A stretch of DNA of 64,000 bases. Origin: Membranipora membranacea. Lineage: Eukaryota > Bryozoa > Gymnolaemata > Cheilostomatida > Membraniporidae. The stretch lies in NCBI GenBank assembly GCA_914767715.1, contig OU612069.1:4464001-4528000 (forward strand), written 5' to 3'. Shown piece by piece: positions 12,015 through 24,930 of this stretch. The translations under genes were made by a program, and so were the position numbers. A model generated the notes under the pieces. The model did no database searches. It saw nothing but the letters and a program-made list of their open reading frames with translations, and had not been told where the DNA came from. Within the stretch, counting starts at the first letter, position 1; each line of letters opens with the position of its first letter.

Positions 12015-14798
12015 CTGTTTAAGGAGAGCGAGGTGTGAAACTGCATAAAAATGACATAAAGAGGAAGCAATCGTACTTGGAAAATAGCCAGTCTTGTCTT
12101 TTCTCTTTACATGAGAGCTCCAATTCAGAATCGATCAATCAAACTTAATGTAGATGATCAATTGAAATGTGCGCATGATAAATATTTGTAGAGTTTCCAA
12201 AAAATTATATATACACAAAAGGAAGTTATTAAGTATTAAATCAAAATCAGAGTTCCCAATTTTAGGTTTTTTTCAAAAGACATATCATATTTATCCCTGT
12301 TGTCAGGGAACACCACGGCCACTGGGATTCAATAAAAAATTGAAAAGCAATAAATCTAATACAGCATATGTGCTCAATTAGTCTGTGTCCCAATCTCTTA
12401 CAACTCAGATATTTCTGTCCAGTGACCACCAATGCATTATAAGTAACACCAAACAATACTTAACAACTTTGTCAAGGTCTGTAGGACTATTATGATACAA
12501 TACAATTCATTTAATATATGTGGTATCCAGTCATTACGAAGTGCAGCGAAGTGAAAAAGTTATGTTTGTCATCTAACATGTCAGCTCTTTGTTGTTTGAT
12601 CTCAACCAAAGTTTGTATGCAGTACATGCTTGGCACTGAGAACTTTACTCTGAATAATATAAGAAAATATGGCTGCGTATATAGGAACTTACTGTATTAG
12701 CCAAATGATTACTGAAAATAAGCGAAGGCTCTCAAAAATGATTGATCCTACTAATATGTGCCTTTCCCTTGTACAGAGACAGCTAGAGATTGATAGTTGT
12801 ATCATCAAAGAATGCAGCAGTGTTTCCGTTGGAGGGGAGGGGAGCGGGGGGCCTCACAGCGCCTCTGTCAAACCAAAAAAGCTTTATCTCTTTAACCCAA
12901 GAGTTCATTTCGTGTTCCACTGTGCTGCACAGGATAGTCAATGAAGACAGGATCACATCTGAAAGCTAAAACTCCATCCTGATTAGGAAGCCCTAACCTG
13001 AGCAACCCTGATTATCAGAATAAACAACATTTTAAATGAGTTAGATTTAGATATTTTCATAATCAAAGCAATCTTAGAAGCTGTGCCCATTACATATTTT
13101 CTTAAGGATGTCAAATAACTCTATTTAAGTAAAAAAAATTTCGTACTTGTTAGTACATTTTAGTAATTACTACGAGATAATACACCCTAGGCATCGTAAT
13201 TTTGTACTTAATATAACTAATTGGTATTGGAAATCTCAGATTATCTTAATTTTTACCAGAAAGTGATGACGTAACAGAGTCATTTGCCCAATAATCAAGT
13301 TATTGATGTTCCTAAACTGGTTTGGCAGATCAAGCAACATTTATCAAGCTGGTCTACATTGCCATACAGAGCAGCGCCATCCTTTCTTGCACTAATTAAC
13401 AACATTCCAAGGCTGTGAATATCATTCTAGAACTCTGTTGGTTTGATGACTGCTGGCCTGATTCATACCTGGGGTGTATTGCTATGTAGGCAAATTGAGA
13501 TTTTCAATCCAAGAATAATTCTTGCCAAAGTAATTGTTATTATTATAATTACGAAATTATAGATTTACTTGGTTGTTTTATAAATACAGGATTTTCAAGT
13601 GGGAGATATGGAGTTAAAGTTATCACAAATATTTTCCTGAATTAATATCACAAAACATATTATTGTGATAAAATTATGGTTATTAATGTACTGTGCAACT
13701 ATCTGTTTGAAACTGTGTCGTTTGATTATTTAAGCCTGCATGACAAGAATAAGTACCACTTTTAACAGCATGATAAGAGCGTTTGAATTTGTAAGAACAG
13801 GATTCCGAATTTGGCAATACGTGGGCGTAGACTTGTGATACAGATAGTCGTTTGAACTTGATCTGTGCTGCCCAGTATTGCTTATTATTATTATGATTTA
13901 TTATGATATTGATTGTTTATTTTAGCCAATTCTTACATATTAAATGAAATTATTTTCAGTTGCATAGACTATGAGCCAGCCTGCCAGCGCGTCAGACAAT
14001 GAACAAAACTAATTAAGGAAGTATAGCCTCATATCTGATTGTGCATTGATACAATTGTAAATCGTTGATTTTAATTTTTAAACACCCACCCGAGGTGTGT
14101 GGCTGATGGGATTCGAAACGTTCCACGTTGACCATCTGTTGAACAAATTTAACGGGACAACCTGTACTAAAAAGGCATAAGCAGATGGAAAATTTGTTTT
14201 AATGGACATACAGTTTTAGCTGAATGGATAAACCAAATTGAATGGCGAATCTTTTTTCAGCTCAATGACCTCCTCCCACTTGCCCTACATGAAATTACAT
14301 TGGTGTCAGAGCATTTTTGGACTGATCAATCCAACAAGCCACCTGGGAAAGAGGTATGTGTTGGGTATACCATGAATTGGCTACATTGTTTTTATAGAAA
14401 CAGAGGGGTAACAAATATTACATAGTATACAACATGTATTATTGAACCTCATCGGGACAGACCTAAATAGACCAAGATGAACATGCATGCTATGGCTGGT
14501 TCATGCCACGAAGTTAAAATTAAAAAACCACTCAATTTATCCTTATATTAACTGATATGGCACTTGTATGCGCTTCTTGTGACACGCCTATTAAGACAAT
14601 AATAGGGGAATGAGTGGCAAAACAGCAGACTGATCAGTTTAATTTTTTCTCCCTCTCGAGCCCACATTTTGTGAAACTCACTTCATTTTGCAATCATTGA
14701 TATAAGTTTCATATATTTGCCAATGCAACGTCAATCAAACCAAGTCACAATTTATTGAAGCAGTCTTTTAGAAACCAGTCTTTTATTTGGTCAAACAC

Positions 14799-14855
14799 CT
14801 ATTTTCTCTTGACATACTCATTCGAGAACAATCTACTGCAGCCTGTCTAGCAATC
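14799..14855 (-). other. Candidate 57-bp mini-exon, second copy
   Basis: Same arrangement as 11958-12014, with a CTTATACAG acceptor and a GTGTTTG donor. The frame IARQAAVDCSRMSMSREN is open. Confidence 0.2.
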
Positions 14856-14985
14856 CTGTATAAGGAGAGCAAGTTGTGATACTGTTGAGATATTTGAATA
14901 CTAGATGTATAAAAATGACAAAAAGAGAAGCTACACACTCAAAAATCATAACCGTGAAATAATCCTTTGAAAGTATCAAGTTAAA

Positions 14986-15156
14986 GAAGATACAAATGTG
15001 TTTAAGTTTAATATTGATGCCATATTGCATACACAACAACCCGGCAGTGTCGAACAGATCCTGGCATATTTGAAATTTAGGGAAATTGGCGCAGTCATTG
15101 CACACTCGCCCTCAAGGCACACACTATTTCGCTGCCACGATGTGGTCAGTGACTAA
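14986..15156 (+). other. Coding-like unique fragment at a duplication edge
   Basis: Starting exactly where the segmental duplication ends, the plus strand is open for about 56 codons to TAA. It includes DAILHTQQPGSVEQILAY and later IGAVIAHSPSRHTLFRC. The composition is more protein-like than its neighbours and no other copy is in the window. It could be a fragment of a gene or of a mobile element captured at a breakpoint. Family unknown. Confidence 0.3.
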
Positions 15157-16149
15157 TCCTCGTGATTTAACCAACATTTTTTAAGCCAACTAATGACTTA
15201 GTACTAAATTGTGAGTTTGTTACTCGCAACAGGGCTAAATGATACCCAACATCACAACACCCTCTATCCCAACAAATTAAAAAAAATGTCCCCTTTATTT
15301 ATTTTTCAATGTAATGCAATGTAATGTAGAATAATATGTCATTCTTTCGTTTGTTATTTATCACTTCTGTTGTGACAGCCCATGACCACCCTATTAATTT
15401 GATCAAAATTGTAGCGCTGATTGTTTTTCATTCTTTTGCTAATCTGCTAACCAATTTCAACATAAGACCACCTCCAGTATGCAGTGAATTTATTACTTTG
15501 TGAGGCCTTATGCTGTTCTCTAGGCTTTGGGAGTCAAGGTTCAACCCTGAACCCCGTATCGGGGGGTTGTGGGGGAGGGGCTTACAGCGCTTTTCCCAAA
15601 GCTGAGAATAACTGATAAGACACTGCGCTGCACAGGATACTCAATGATGGCAGGTTCACATTCATCATTGAACTTGGGAAATTTTAAGTTCGATAGGCCA
15701 CATAATTGTGAAAACACCGTCATTTCGCTCTATTTTTCAGTAACAAAGTTTTCTTATTCAATGGTAATCGGCTACATTTAGTTATTTTTACAGGATAATA
15801 CACCCTTGGCATGGTAACTTTTAACATAATATTACTTGATAGAGTTAAAAGTCTCAGATTATCGCTATCAAAAAACTTGTCTTCTTGAGTTACTGTACAA
15901 ATTATTTTATTTTAAATTGAGGAGGACTAATAAATTTGCTAAATATAGTCTCATCATAATGCATTTTCGTTCTGGTCGATTTTCTTGCTAATTGCCAAAA
16001 ATAGATATGATTAATTAAATTAATAGTATGCCTTATTGATAACTTCCCTCTTACTAGGAAAGGTTGCTCCAACATAATAAAATGATAATAATAATAATGA
16101 AAATTTAAATAAAGATAATAATGATATATGTTTGTATTATGCACAAGTA
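15157..16149. repeat. Tail of module C with GC-rich segment and AAT-type microsatellite
   Basis: It includes a GC-rich segment (about 15505-15680) whose hairpin reads GGTTCAACC, then an AT-rich tract with ATAATAATAATAATG near 16083. The right part recurs at 43961-44271 and 45804-46544, immediately before module A copy 3. No gene seen. Confidence 0.6.
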
Positions 16150-19100
16150 TCTTATTGGATTAAAAAGTATTGCCCCTCATGTTAATGGAAGATGACAACT
16201 CAATAGAGCGATCAAGGTGTAAGGTCATTGATACAATATCTGATAGTTATTTTGTATCAAGTTTACCCTGTTTACTTAACAAAGTTTGAAAAGGTTACAG
16301 TCCAGTAGATCTAGGATAGGCAAGATGTATTCCATCCCATAGAAAGATAAGTAAAGTAGATATTTCATGTCATCTTGGAAAAGCTCCATTGGGGTATGTA
16401 TTGAAATGCCGATAAGCTGCAAACCCAACATGAGGAGCATAGAGCACCATTGACAAGTGCTGCTTTACACCCTCAAGGATTATTACTTTCCCTATGTTAA
16501 TTATAGATCAGTTTTTGAGAATTGGCACCGGTATCGTAATATTTCGGATAGTTTAAATGACACATAATATTATATCATACCTAATTTCAGTCCGGCAAAG
16601 TCGCAATTCAAATCGGTATGCAGCATTACTTTGAAGAGTATTAAGAAACCACATCACTTGCTGGTGTCTCGCTGAACATTGTTCCGGTATGTTGTTTATA
16701 CTTGTCTTCCAAAATAATATTTCCAAGGTGTTATAGAGACATTGCGACAGCAGAAATCATATCCCATTACACTCATGCTATTTGTTGAGAGGACAATCCA
16801 ATGTTCTCATATTATTGGAATGAGTAGTGTCACCATTATGAGGAGAGAAAGCACTGTACGTTGTGACAGTTTTACGAAAAAAACATTACCACAATGCATT
16901 TAATTTTGAAAATTATCGGTGGCTATGAGGTGGTTGTCACGGCATTATAAAACAAACTTCATGGGATGATCATAAAATAATTCTGTAGTGATAGAAGAAC
17001 TGTGATGCTATAACATCGTTAACATTGAAAAATTTTTGATAGCATGATCATAACATCATTAAAGTGCTAATTATAAGCTGTTTTCTCGCATTTAACAGTG
17101 ATGTACCGTCATGTCAAAATAATGTTTGACTAATACTTAGAACCAAAGATTCTGCTATATCTGAATCTGAACATTGTGATTACCATTCTGTATCCTATTA
17201 GGCAATAACCAAATCCCATCATTTACACACCATGTAATACTTGATAAAATTTTATGCAAAACAATGTTACAATGTTCACCGTTTGCTGGGTTTTTGACCT
17301 GCATTTGTAACAAGAAGTCAAAAAGTTATGAGTTTCTGGAATATAGGGATCACAAAAATTCCCAGGGATCAATTAGCATTTATAAACTTGGATTTTTAGC
17401 TTTGTGATAGGTAAACTATAAAGATTAATCCCTTTTCTTTTATATCTACTGGTAGGAACACATAACAATTGTCTTAAACAAACTGCTCACATGGATTTGT
17501 AAATAAAAGGCAGTATCACCATGTCTAGCATACTCTGCAAGTCTCGTCGAAAAGGTAATAAAACTGCCAACACAGGTCTCCAAAATTTAAATTCACACTT
17601 CTGCTTTTAAATATTACTAATCGCAGTCACGTAGATATGTTGGTAGTTGGTTGTTTGACTGAACTAAATACAACATCTTTTTTTTCAGTTTTAACGCTTT
17701 GTATATTTGGTATTTTTTCAGGTCCTTGCCATCATTTTAAGGACAAATCCTCCACCTGTACCATTTAAACATTTGTAAATATATTCAACTGTCAACAAAT
17801 TGATTATAAACCTAGACATGACACTATATGGATATTGAGGCACTGAGGGACTTAATTGTGGGCAACGCTACGTCATTGGAAGGTGTAGAAGCAATGATGC
17901 TATCATTGATTTTCTGTCTACAATCCAGATTTTTTGTTCATAACTCGATCAATTTTGATCGGATTTTGAGATTAAAAATTACAATCGATTTAGCAGCTCA
18001 TCTCATTTACGCCATAAAAGATTTGGAACTCAGTGACCTGTTACCCCACAAATTTGATATACATATAGAAAGTCTTTTGTTCTGCTATGAAAAATCCACA
18101 TGAAATTTAGAAGAATAGAAACAAAAGACAGTGGATATTCTAGTTTGTATCAACTGTTGTGTCTTTTGATTGAAAGCCCAGCAGTTTTGAATTTGACACC
18201 CTATACTAGAATTAAATATAGATTTAATTTCACGCAGTTAAATTTTAATTTGATTCTGCAAGGTTTTGGTCTTTATATTTTTAAATATGCCTATCGTATA
18301 CCATGCTCACTGAGTTAGAACTTTATCGACAGAGGACTGAGGACTAGGGGGTATAAAGAATCCTTAGCAAAACTTTTCAAATTGATGATAATCCAGAGCG
18401 GCAGAATTTCACTCAGGATGGCAGCATTAGAGCTGCAACAATTTAATATCCAACAGTTTCCTCTACTCTTTTGTCTCTATGATACTTTTGAATTTCTTGC
18501 CACAAGCTGGTATTGCTGGTATGTCAGGTAGATTCAGTAGTGAAGTCGCCTAGGGGACTTTACCCTACCAATTTTCACCGTGTCAATTTTGAAAAACATC
18601 TTGTTTTTAATTACAAGGTGCCCAGAGGGCCTCATTGTGAGATTGGTTGGAATTATGAATGGATTACGCTGGTTTACTTGGTGCTATAGCCAATTACAAT
18701 GATTTTCCCGATTGACTGCCCTTAAAAGACTATTGCATCATGATATTCCTGTGACGTAGAATAGATGACTTACCGACGTTTGTGCCTAAAATCTGAGCAA
18801 ATAACTATAGCCAACGTCACTAGGCACTAATTTTCTTCATCCTTGATTTGGGTACACCAATCTACACATATTTAAAATTAAGACTAATAAAACGATGGTC
18901 TGTTATAAATGACTCAGGCAATCAAATTTTAGCCCATAATTGCAAACAATTTGATATTTTCTTCTACTATATATAGCTAATCTGCAGGAGTGAACTCTCA
19001 CTGCAGGAGCCATTGAATACTCTCAGAGTTGACAATAACAGGATAATCTCATTTATTGAACCCACCATACATAGACCATTTATAAGAGATTTTATAAAGG

Positions 19101-19770
19101 AGCATTACACAGGACACTTTTATGTGTAAATACCTAGAGATAATAATCAGCCTTCACTCTATTGTTTCTTGGGGGGTTAGGCACCACATCCATTGTAAAT
19201 TTAGTGCAAATGAAAATATTCTAAGAAGACAGGAGACACCTATACTTGTTTAGGTGAACAAACTCAGAGTAGTTCTCACAAGATGATAACAATAACGAAC
19301 GCATGTGAAATCACCAAGCAGGGTTTAAAGTTATGGTTAATCTATCACATCGGGCCTATTTTAAAACTGGCAATACACAGTATACAAAACAAGTAAAATA
19401 ATTGTATTTAAGTATTAACAGCTGAGAAGAAATGTGTTTCCCTGATCTGACAAAATTCTAGAGTCTAGAAGTTTTGAAATATTGCAACATAACACTTTGA
19501 TTGCTGTGTGTGCCCCTGTGCGATGTTAGATGGTTGAGATACAATGCTTGGATGCTGCTTGAAATTACTACTCTGTGACGGGGATTTGCAAGGTCTAGTT
19601 TCTATTATCAGTGCTAATAGTGTTGCTTGATGTGTAAATTTGCTGTAAATTTATGGTCTGGGGAAGATACTGCAACTTGGTAGCCTGAAGTTAGAAGAGG
19701 GATTCTCATAAGACTTGACAAGTTATCTTAAAGGTATTAAAATATTACGAAATTTTCTACCTCAACAGGT
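16150..19770. repeat. Module A, copy 2
   Basis: This is the most diverged and most deleted A copy. It keeps the longest plus-strand frame over the inverted-paralogue segment (17828-18103, with IVGNATSLEGVEAMMLSLIF). In copies 1 and 3 that frame is shorter or broken. It ends abruptly near 19745, where it joins the right half of module C rather than module B. Confidence 0.75.
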
Positions 19771-20560
19771 ATTTTCCAATTAACCCTTATTAATAAATGT
19801 TTTATTGGGCTTCGTGAAATATTAAGAGAATGAAAACAGATTAATCATGGAATCACTGGTTGCCAACAAATTCACATGTGAAGTTTGTTCATGCGAAAGT
19901 TTACAAGATCACTTTGCAGTGAAAGTAAGCCAACGACTAACTGAGTGCTAAATTGTGAGTTTAATACTTGCAACAGGGCCAACTGATAGCAAGTGTCATT
20001 ACAGCTGCTATCCCTACAAATTCAATACAAATTTAACTCGACTTGATTTTTTCACGCACAAACTCATCTTGGCCGACAACTGTAATGTAAAATGATAAGT
20101 TATTCTTTTTTTCAGTTATCGCTTTTGTTGTGACAGCTCATGCCCGCCCAATTAATTGTTGGTTGTTTTATTCGTTTGTTAATTGTCTAATCAAGTTTTT
20201 TCTAAAACACGCCTCCAAGACCCAGTAAATTTATTAATTTGCGAGGTCCCGTTGGAGGGAGGGGTGGGGGGGGGGGGCCTAAACCGCCTCTGTCAAACCA
20301 AAAATGCTTTATCTCTTTAACCCAAGAGTTCATTTGGTGTTGAAACTGCGCTGCACAGGATAGTCAATGATGACAGGATCACATCTGAAAGCTAAAAATC
20401 GCTCCTGGTTAGGAAGCCCTAACCTGAGCAACTCTGATTATCACAATAGACATTAATTTAAATGACTTAGATTTAGATATGTTCATAATCTTAGTAATTT
20501 TAGAAGTTGTGCCCATTTAATATATTCTTAAAAGTTAGTAATTTATAGATCATTGAACTG
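19771..20560. repeat. Partial module C
   Basis: Contains the segment with TTCATGCGAAAGTTTACAAG, the G-rich run near 20260, and the TAGATCATTGAACTGAGG tail. It joins directly into a partial module D at about 20565. No gene seen. Confidence 0.6.
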
Positions 20561-21500
20561 AGGCAGTTCTTGACATTTGACGGGACAACCTGTATTGAAA
20601 AGGCATAAGCAGATGGAAAATTTGTTTTAATGGACAGACAGTTTTAGCTGGACGGATAGACCAAATTTAATGGCCAATTTTTTTGTCAGCTCAATGACCT
20701 CCTCCCACTTGCTCTAAATTAAATGACATTGGCGGCAAAGCAATTTTGGACTGATCAATTTAACAATCCACCCAGGAGGGATGTGTTGGGTATACTATGA
20801 ATTGGCTACATTTTTATAGAAACAGAGGGGCAACAAAAATAATAACATAGTATACCACCTGTATTATTGAACCTTATCGGAACAGACCTAAATAGACATA
20901 GATGAACAAACATGCAATGGCTGGTTCATGCTACAAAGTTAAAATTAAACGCCCAAAAATCTCAATTCATCCTTATATTAACTAATATGGCACTTATCTA
21001 TACTTCTTGTGACAAGCCTAATAAGACAATAATAGGGGAATGAGTGACAAAACAGCAGACTGATCAGTTTAAACATTCCTCCATCTCTAACCCACATTTT
21101 GTGAAACTCACTTCGTTTTGCAATCATTGATTTGAGTTTCATATTTTGCCAATGCAACGTCAATCGGACCAAGTCACAATTTATTGAAGCAGTCTTTTAG
21201 AAACCAGTCTTTGATTTAGTCAATCACTTATTTTCTCTTGACATACTCATTTGAGGTCAAAATACTGCAGCCTGTCTAGCAATTCTGGATAAGGAGGGCA
21301 AGTTGTTATACTGTGGAGAACATTTGAATACTAGATGTATAAAAATAACAAAAAGAGAAGGCAATGTTAATTATAAATGTCCAGTTATGTCTATTCACTT
21401 TACATGAGAGCTCCAATTCAGAGTCGATCAATGAAACTTAAAAGATGATCAATTTTGAATTTTGTGCATGATAAATATTGCTAATATCGTTAAATTGTTA
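20561..21500. repeat. Partial module D
   Basis: Runs from GACGGGACAACCTG (about 20578) through the GGCTGGTTCATG and CTCTTGACATAC segments to the CATGAGAGCTCCAATTCAG segment. The potential mini-exon near 21235 has a stop and no donor, so it is decayed here. Confidence 0.6.
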
Positions 21501-22212
21501 ATAGTTGATCGTAATATAATTGCATATGTATGTGCTTTCATTTTCCTTACGCCTAATTAAATCGATTATGCGACAACTAAATTATTTGCACTTAAAACCG
21601 GAGTTGCCAATTTTAAGTTTTCCTCAAAGGAATGTTATTGTAATGGGGTCAGTCGAATGTTTTCCTGACCTTTTTTTTATCGTCGCTATAGGGAAGTGCA
21701 TCCTGCTTACTCAATGGTACTACTGTTGCCAGCATCTGTCGCACATGTTTGTTTCAGATATTAATAGGTATTTCTAGTGATGCAAGTTACGTGACTCGAA
21801 TGTGAAACTCAATCTATTATTGCTGACTCGAAATATAAGCTTATTTTACAAATATAAATGCTGAAAAAACTAACATTGCTCTTGATGCTAGTTATGCAAT
21901 TCAATTTAACAACTTTCAAAGTGACATTTCACTCCATCCGTAAAATATGGAACATTCAGTAGACTTGTATAATTGTTATAAATTGATACTCAATGCATCA
22001 AAGACAGATGTTATGATAGTGTCTTATTTTGATTTTGATTTGATTTTCTCAAACTAATTTTTCAGAGCATGTCCTTCATGAAGTTCAAACAAATGTAAAT
22101 ATTTAGGAGAAATTTTAGGTAAAAATATAAATTTAAAATCCCATGTCATTGAGATAAAACCCACTCATAGCAAACTTTAAGACAAATCATGTTATTCAAA
22201 GGTAACACACTA
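21501..22212 (+). pseudogene. Reverse-transcriptase relic upstream of LRR exon 2
   Basis: The best-preserved N-proximal part of the relic: a frame containing VMGSVECFPDLFFIVAIGK resembles the GSVLGPLLFI region of non-LTR reverse transcriptases. After several stops it reaches the LGEILGKN-like stretch near 22107. It ends where the unique insert at 22213 begins. Confidence 0.55.
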
Positions 22213-22867
22213 ATTGCTTACTAACTTATGACTCACACCACTGACTACTCTCATTGACATACTGGACTGTCCTTCTTCATTGTATATTAGCCATCCTACT
22301 CCGTTTGTAATTTGTTGCTCCCGTCTTACTCAACTCCAACAATATTTACCGCAACATGAAACAAGTACTCAGTGCTCATTTGATTGTGCATTTGTTACCG
22401 TGTTTTCGAGAGTACCCAGCCCCCTTCACCGTGCTCGGCTACCGGCGCCTTGTTGTGGTTGATTCTAGTGTATGGGCAAGGACTTGCTAACCTGATCTGG
22501 TCTCGGTTGCCGTGTGGCCTGTTGTCTGATAATCCACTGGATACCCCTACAGAGTTGTCCCAGATTACTAAGAAATGTTGTCATTCAATTTTTCCTTATC
22601 ATCCCCCTTATATGTTAATAACCCACTGCTGAAAACCCTACGATTGTGAGTGTGACGCCAAAACCCCCCTTGACTTGATCCCTTGCGAGTAGTGGCTGTG
22701 AAGCTATACAAAAAACCTAACTGTAACATCTCCGATGACTGATATACTGTTATTTGCATCCAGATAATCAAGTCTCCCTCTGTTATCCCTATACAGCGTA
22801 TCGCCCTTAAAAGGAGACAATTACTCCGACCGTGATCAAGCTATCGGAAGAATCGGAAGAATTTTAC
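22213..22867. mobile_element. Unidentified 0.65-kb insert beside LRR exon 2
   Basis: Exons 1, 3 and 4 have a continuous flank here (ACTAATT, then a short spacer, then GTCTGATAT). In this copy about 655 bases of GC-richer unique DNA separate the two halves. No terminal inverted repeats, poly(A) or recognisable protein was found. It ends about 40 bases from the splice donor on the intron side and would be spliced out. A truncated retroelement or captured fragment is possible. Confidence 0.5.
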
Positions 22868-22907
22868 ATACAGTCTGATATAGTACTGTTGCGAGCATCT
22901 GACTCAC

Positions 22908-23048
22908 CTGTTTGGAAGGCTGGTCAAGCCACAGCCCTTAGCCTTTATAGTCTTCAATGATTGAATTTGCCCCAATTCAGCAGGTAATGTGTGTAGGCCA
23001 TAATTATGACTGACATCTAACAACTCCAGTCCTTGCAGTTTGGAGATG
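22908..23048 (-). CDS. LRR exon 2: internal 141-bp exon with two leucine-rich repeats
   Basis: Same length and phase as the other three. The first repeat reads LQGLELLDVSHNYGLHTLPA, the second IQSLKTIKAKGCGLTSLPN. On the minus strand CTCCTCAACAG precedes the exon and GTGAGT follows it. The scaffold leucines, Asn15, the LP motif at 21-22 and Cys39 (numbered from the first full codon) are kept. The predicted exposed positions differ from the other copies (SH, Y16, K35, K37, G38). No stop or frameshift. The expected partner exons are those at 33722 and 10758. Confidence 0.85.
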
Positions 23049-23259
23049 CTGTTGAGGAGAAATAATGTAATGTTAAAATACCATGCAATACAGCTTGTCA
23101 GTTCATGGAGCAAAAACAATTGAGCAACAAACTTGATTAATGAGAGAAAGTTTTAGATTGATCAATTACCTAGGAAGAATTGTACCTATCAGATTTTGAT
23201 TTTGGTGGCTGAATAGATTTGGGTTCCCTTTTAATGCAAGTATCGGAGGAGTCAATAGT

Positions 23260-23890
23260 AACCATAAATAAATTGAGTTGCAATCTGACGTTTCAGATAT
23301 GAAAAAGTATTTATAGTGATGCAAGTTATGCGATTCAAATTATCGAGTGACGTTTCACCCCATCCATAAAAACATGGAACATTTACTAGCATTTGCTTCG
23401 GACTGGTATAATTGTAATACATTGTTACTCAATGCATCAAAGACAGATGTTATGACCTCGTCCTATTTCGATATTGATTTGATTTTCTCAAACTTATTTT
23501 TCAAGGCATGTCCTTCAAGCAGGCTGACAAACTAAATCATAAAGCAATTTGAGAAAAAATGAGATGAGATAAATGTATGAACTTTAAATGCAATGTAAAT
23601 GAGATTGAACGAAACTGAACTCAATCAGAGCAAACTTTGAGATAAATCGTAAGTTTTGAAATGGAACGTTAGCTGCAGTCGTGTAGGCAGGGTAAATAAA
23701 ACCAAAGATTGAATATGCCACTCCATTTCCTTATTGCTCTAATGAATATATTTAAAGTAGTCCTAAGACTCAATAACAGATGCTTAAACATCATAAATCT
23801 AAATTGACATAAACCTGAGACAAGACAAAGGCATATCAATTCCACCATCAAGTGGTACCATTATCTATACCTCTCAACAGTTTTAATATG
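23260..23890 (+). pseudogene. Reverse-transcriptase relic, longest C-terminal reading
   Basis: It reads LASDWYN followed by LLLNASKTDVM, a degraded LGV region, then NQRLNMPLHFLIALMNIFK and onward to the KWYHYLYL stretch. This fixes the order of the pieces found separately at 5640, 26280 and 41640. Interrupted by several stops. Confidence 0.6.
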
Positions 23891-24930
23891 TATATAAGTG
23901 ATGATGAAATAATAGTTGAATTAAGGTTGTATCCCTAAACATGTTGATTCATAATTCTTAGGTGGACCTGTGGCTGTTATTTGAGATTACTGTAATGTTG
24001 TAAGTCCGGAAACCTAATTCAGCCACTTGAAGGCAAGAATTTGGCTTTTATTCAAATTGTGTAGCTTGCTGTATGGTCATAACATTTGTGTGCGATGCTA
24101 CAATGGTTATGATAATTGTGTATTCATTTTTCGTTTCTTATTAGGATATATTTTCTTATTTATGTGTTCTGCAGCTAGCTGTGTACCAAATCTGTTTCTC
24201 GGTTTGTTCATAATATAGAGAAGCCTAGGTGATGACTGTGAAATGTAAAGTTGATTCTTCTAAAATCTTTCATTCAAGTAATTTTTAGTAGAGAGCAAGT
24301 AATTATAACTGACATTAATTTTTGTGATGTTTTTATTACGTTCTCCCAAGCGAAGTTTTGCTTGTTTTACTCTTTCACTTGAGATTTTGAACAGGAAATC
24401 TGAGACTAGCCCCATCTTTGCGTGTTGATCAGTAAGTCCCAAATGCCGATAATACTGATAAACCTATGGCATAAAATAATTAAATTAAAAATGGCAATCA
24501 GTTGCCACAACGCTGGAAATTGGTATTACATATCTTTTTCAGCATATCAACAGCACTCTGAATCATCAAAATCAAAAATAAAGTATGCTATGGCTGGCCG
24601 GTGGCTATATTTTGGTGTGCTTAATGCTGTTTGCTGACAAATCACTAGGGTCTAGAAGTTTTGAAATATTACCACACAACGCAGTGGAATTGCTGTGTGT
24701 GCCCCTGAGCGATTTAAGATGGTTGAGATACAATGCTTGGATGCTGTTTGAATTCGCTACTCTGTGACAGGGATTTGCGAGATCTAGTTTCTATTATCAG
24801 TGCTAATAGTGTTGCTTGATGTGTAAATTTGCTGTAAGGTTATGATCTGGGCAAGATACTGAAACTTGGTGGCCTGAAGTTAGAAGAGGCAAGCTCATAA
24901 AACTTGACAAGTTATCTTATAGGTATAAAA
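23891..24930. repeat. Start of module C joined to a detached module A segment
   Basis: The segment with GGTGGACCTGTGGCTGTTAT (about 23950) continues to about 24420. It then joins a segment that ends module A in other copies (about 24440-24900). The latter carries a short plus-strand frame (LRWLRYNAWML) also open at 34720-35091 and 54203-54472. No gene is called. Confidence 0.55.

Larger units (their letters stand above)
11158..14985. repeat. Segmental duplication, copy 1 (partner 37096-40996)
   Basis: Both copies have the same order of module D and C parts with near-identical sequence, and both end at TATCAAGTTAAA, after which they differ. Copy 2 has about 100 extra bases near 37528-37625 and lacks about 80 bases present here near 14265-14345. 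Two CTCTTGACATAC segments and one GC-rich segment (about 12826) are included. No complete gene is seen. The tract 12830-12950 is G-rich. Confidence 0.8.

Noticed and set aside
12830-12950. G-rich run as a possible CpG island or promoter
   Set aside because: It is part of the recurrent GC-rich repeat, with variable poly-G length and few CpG. No gene start follows.
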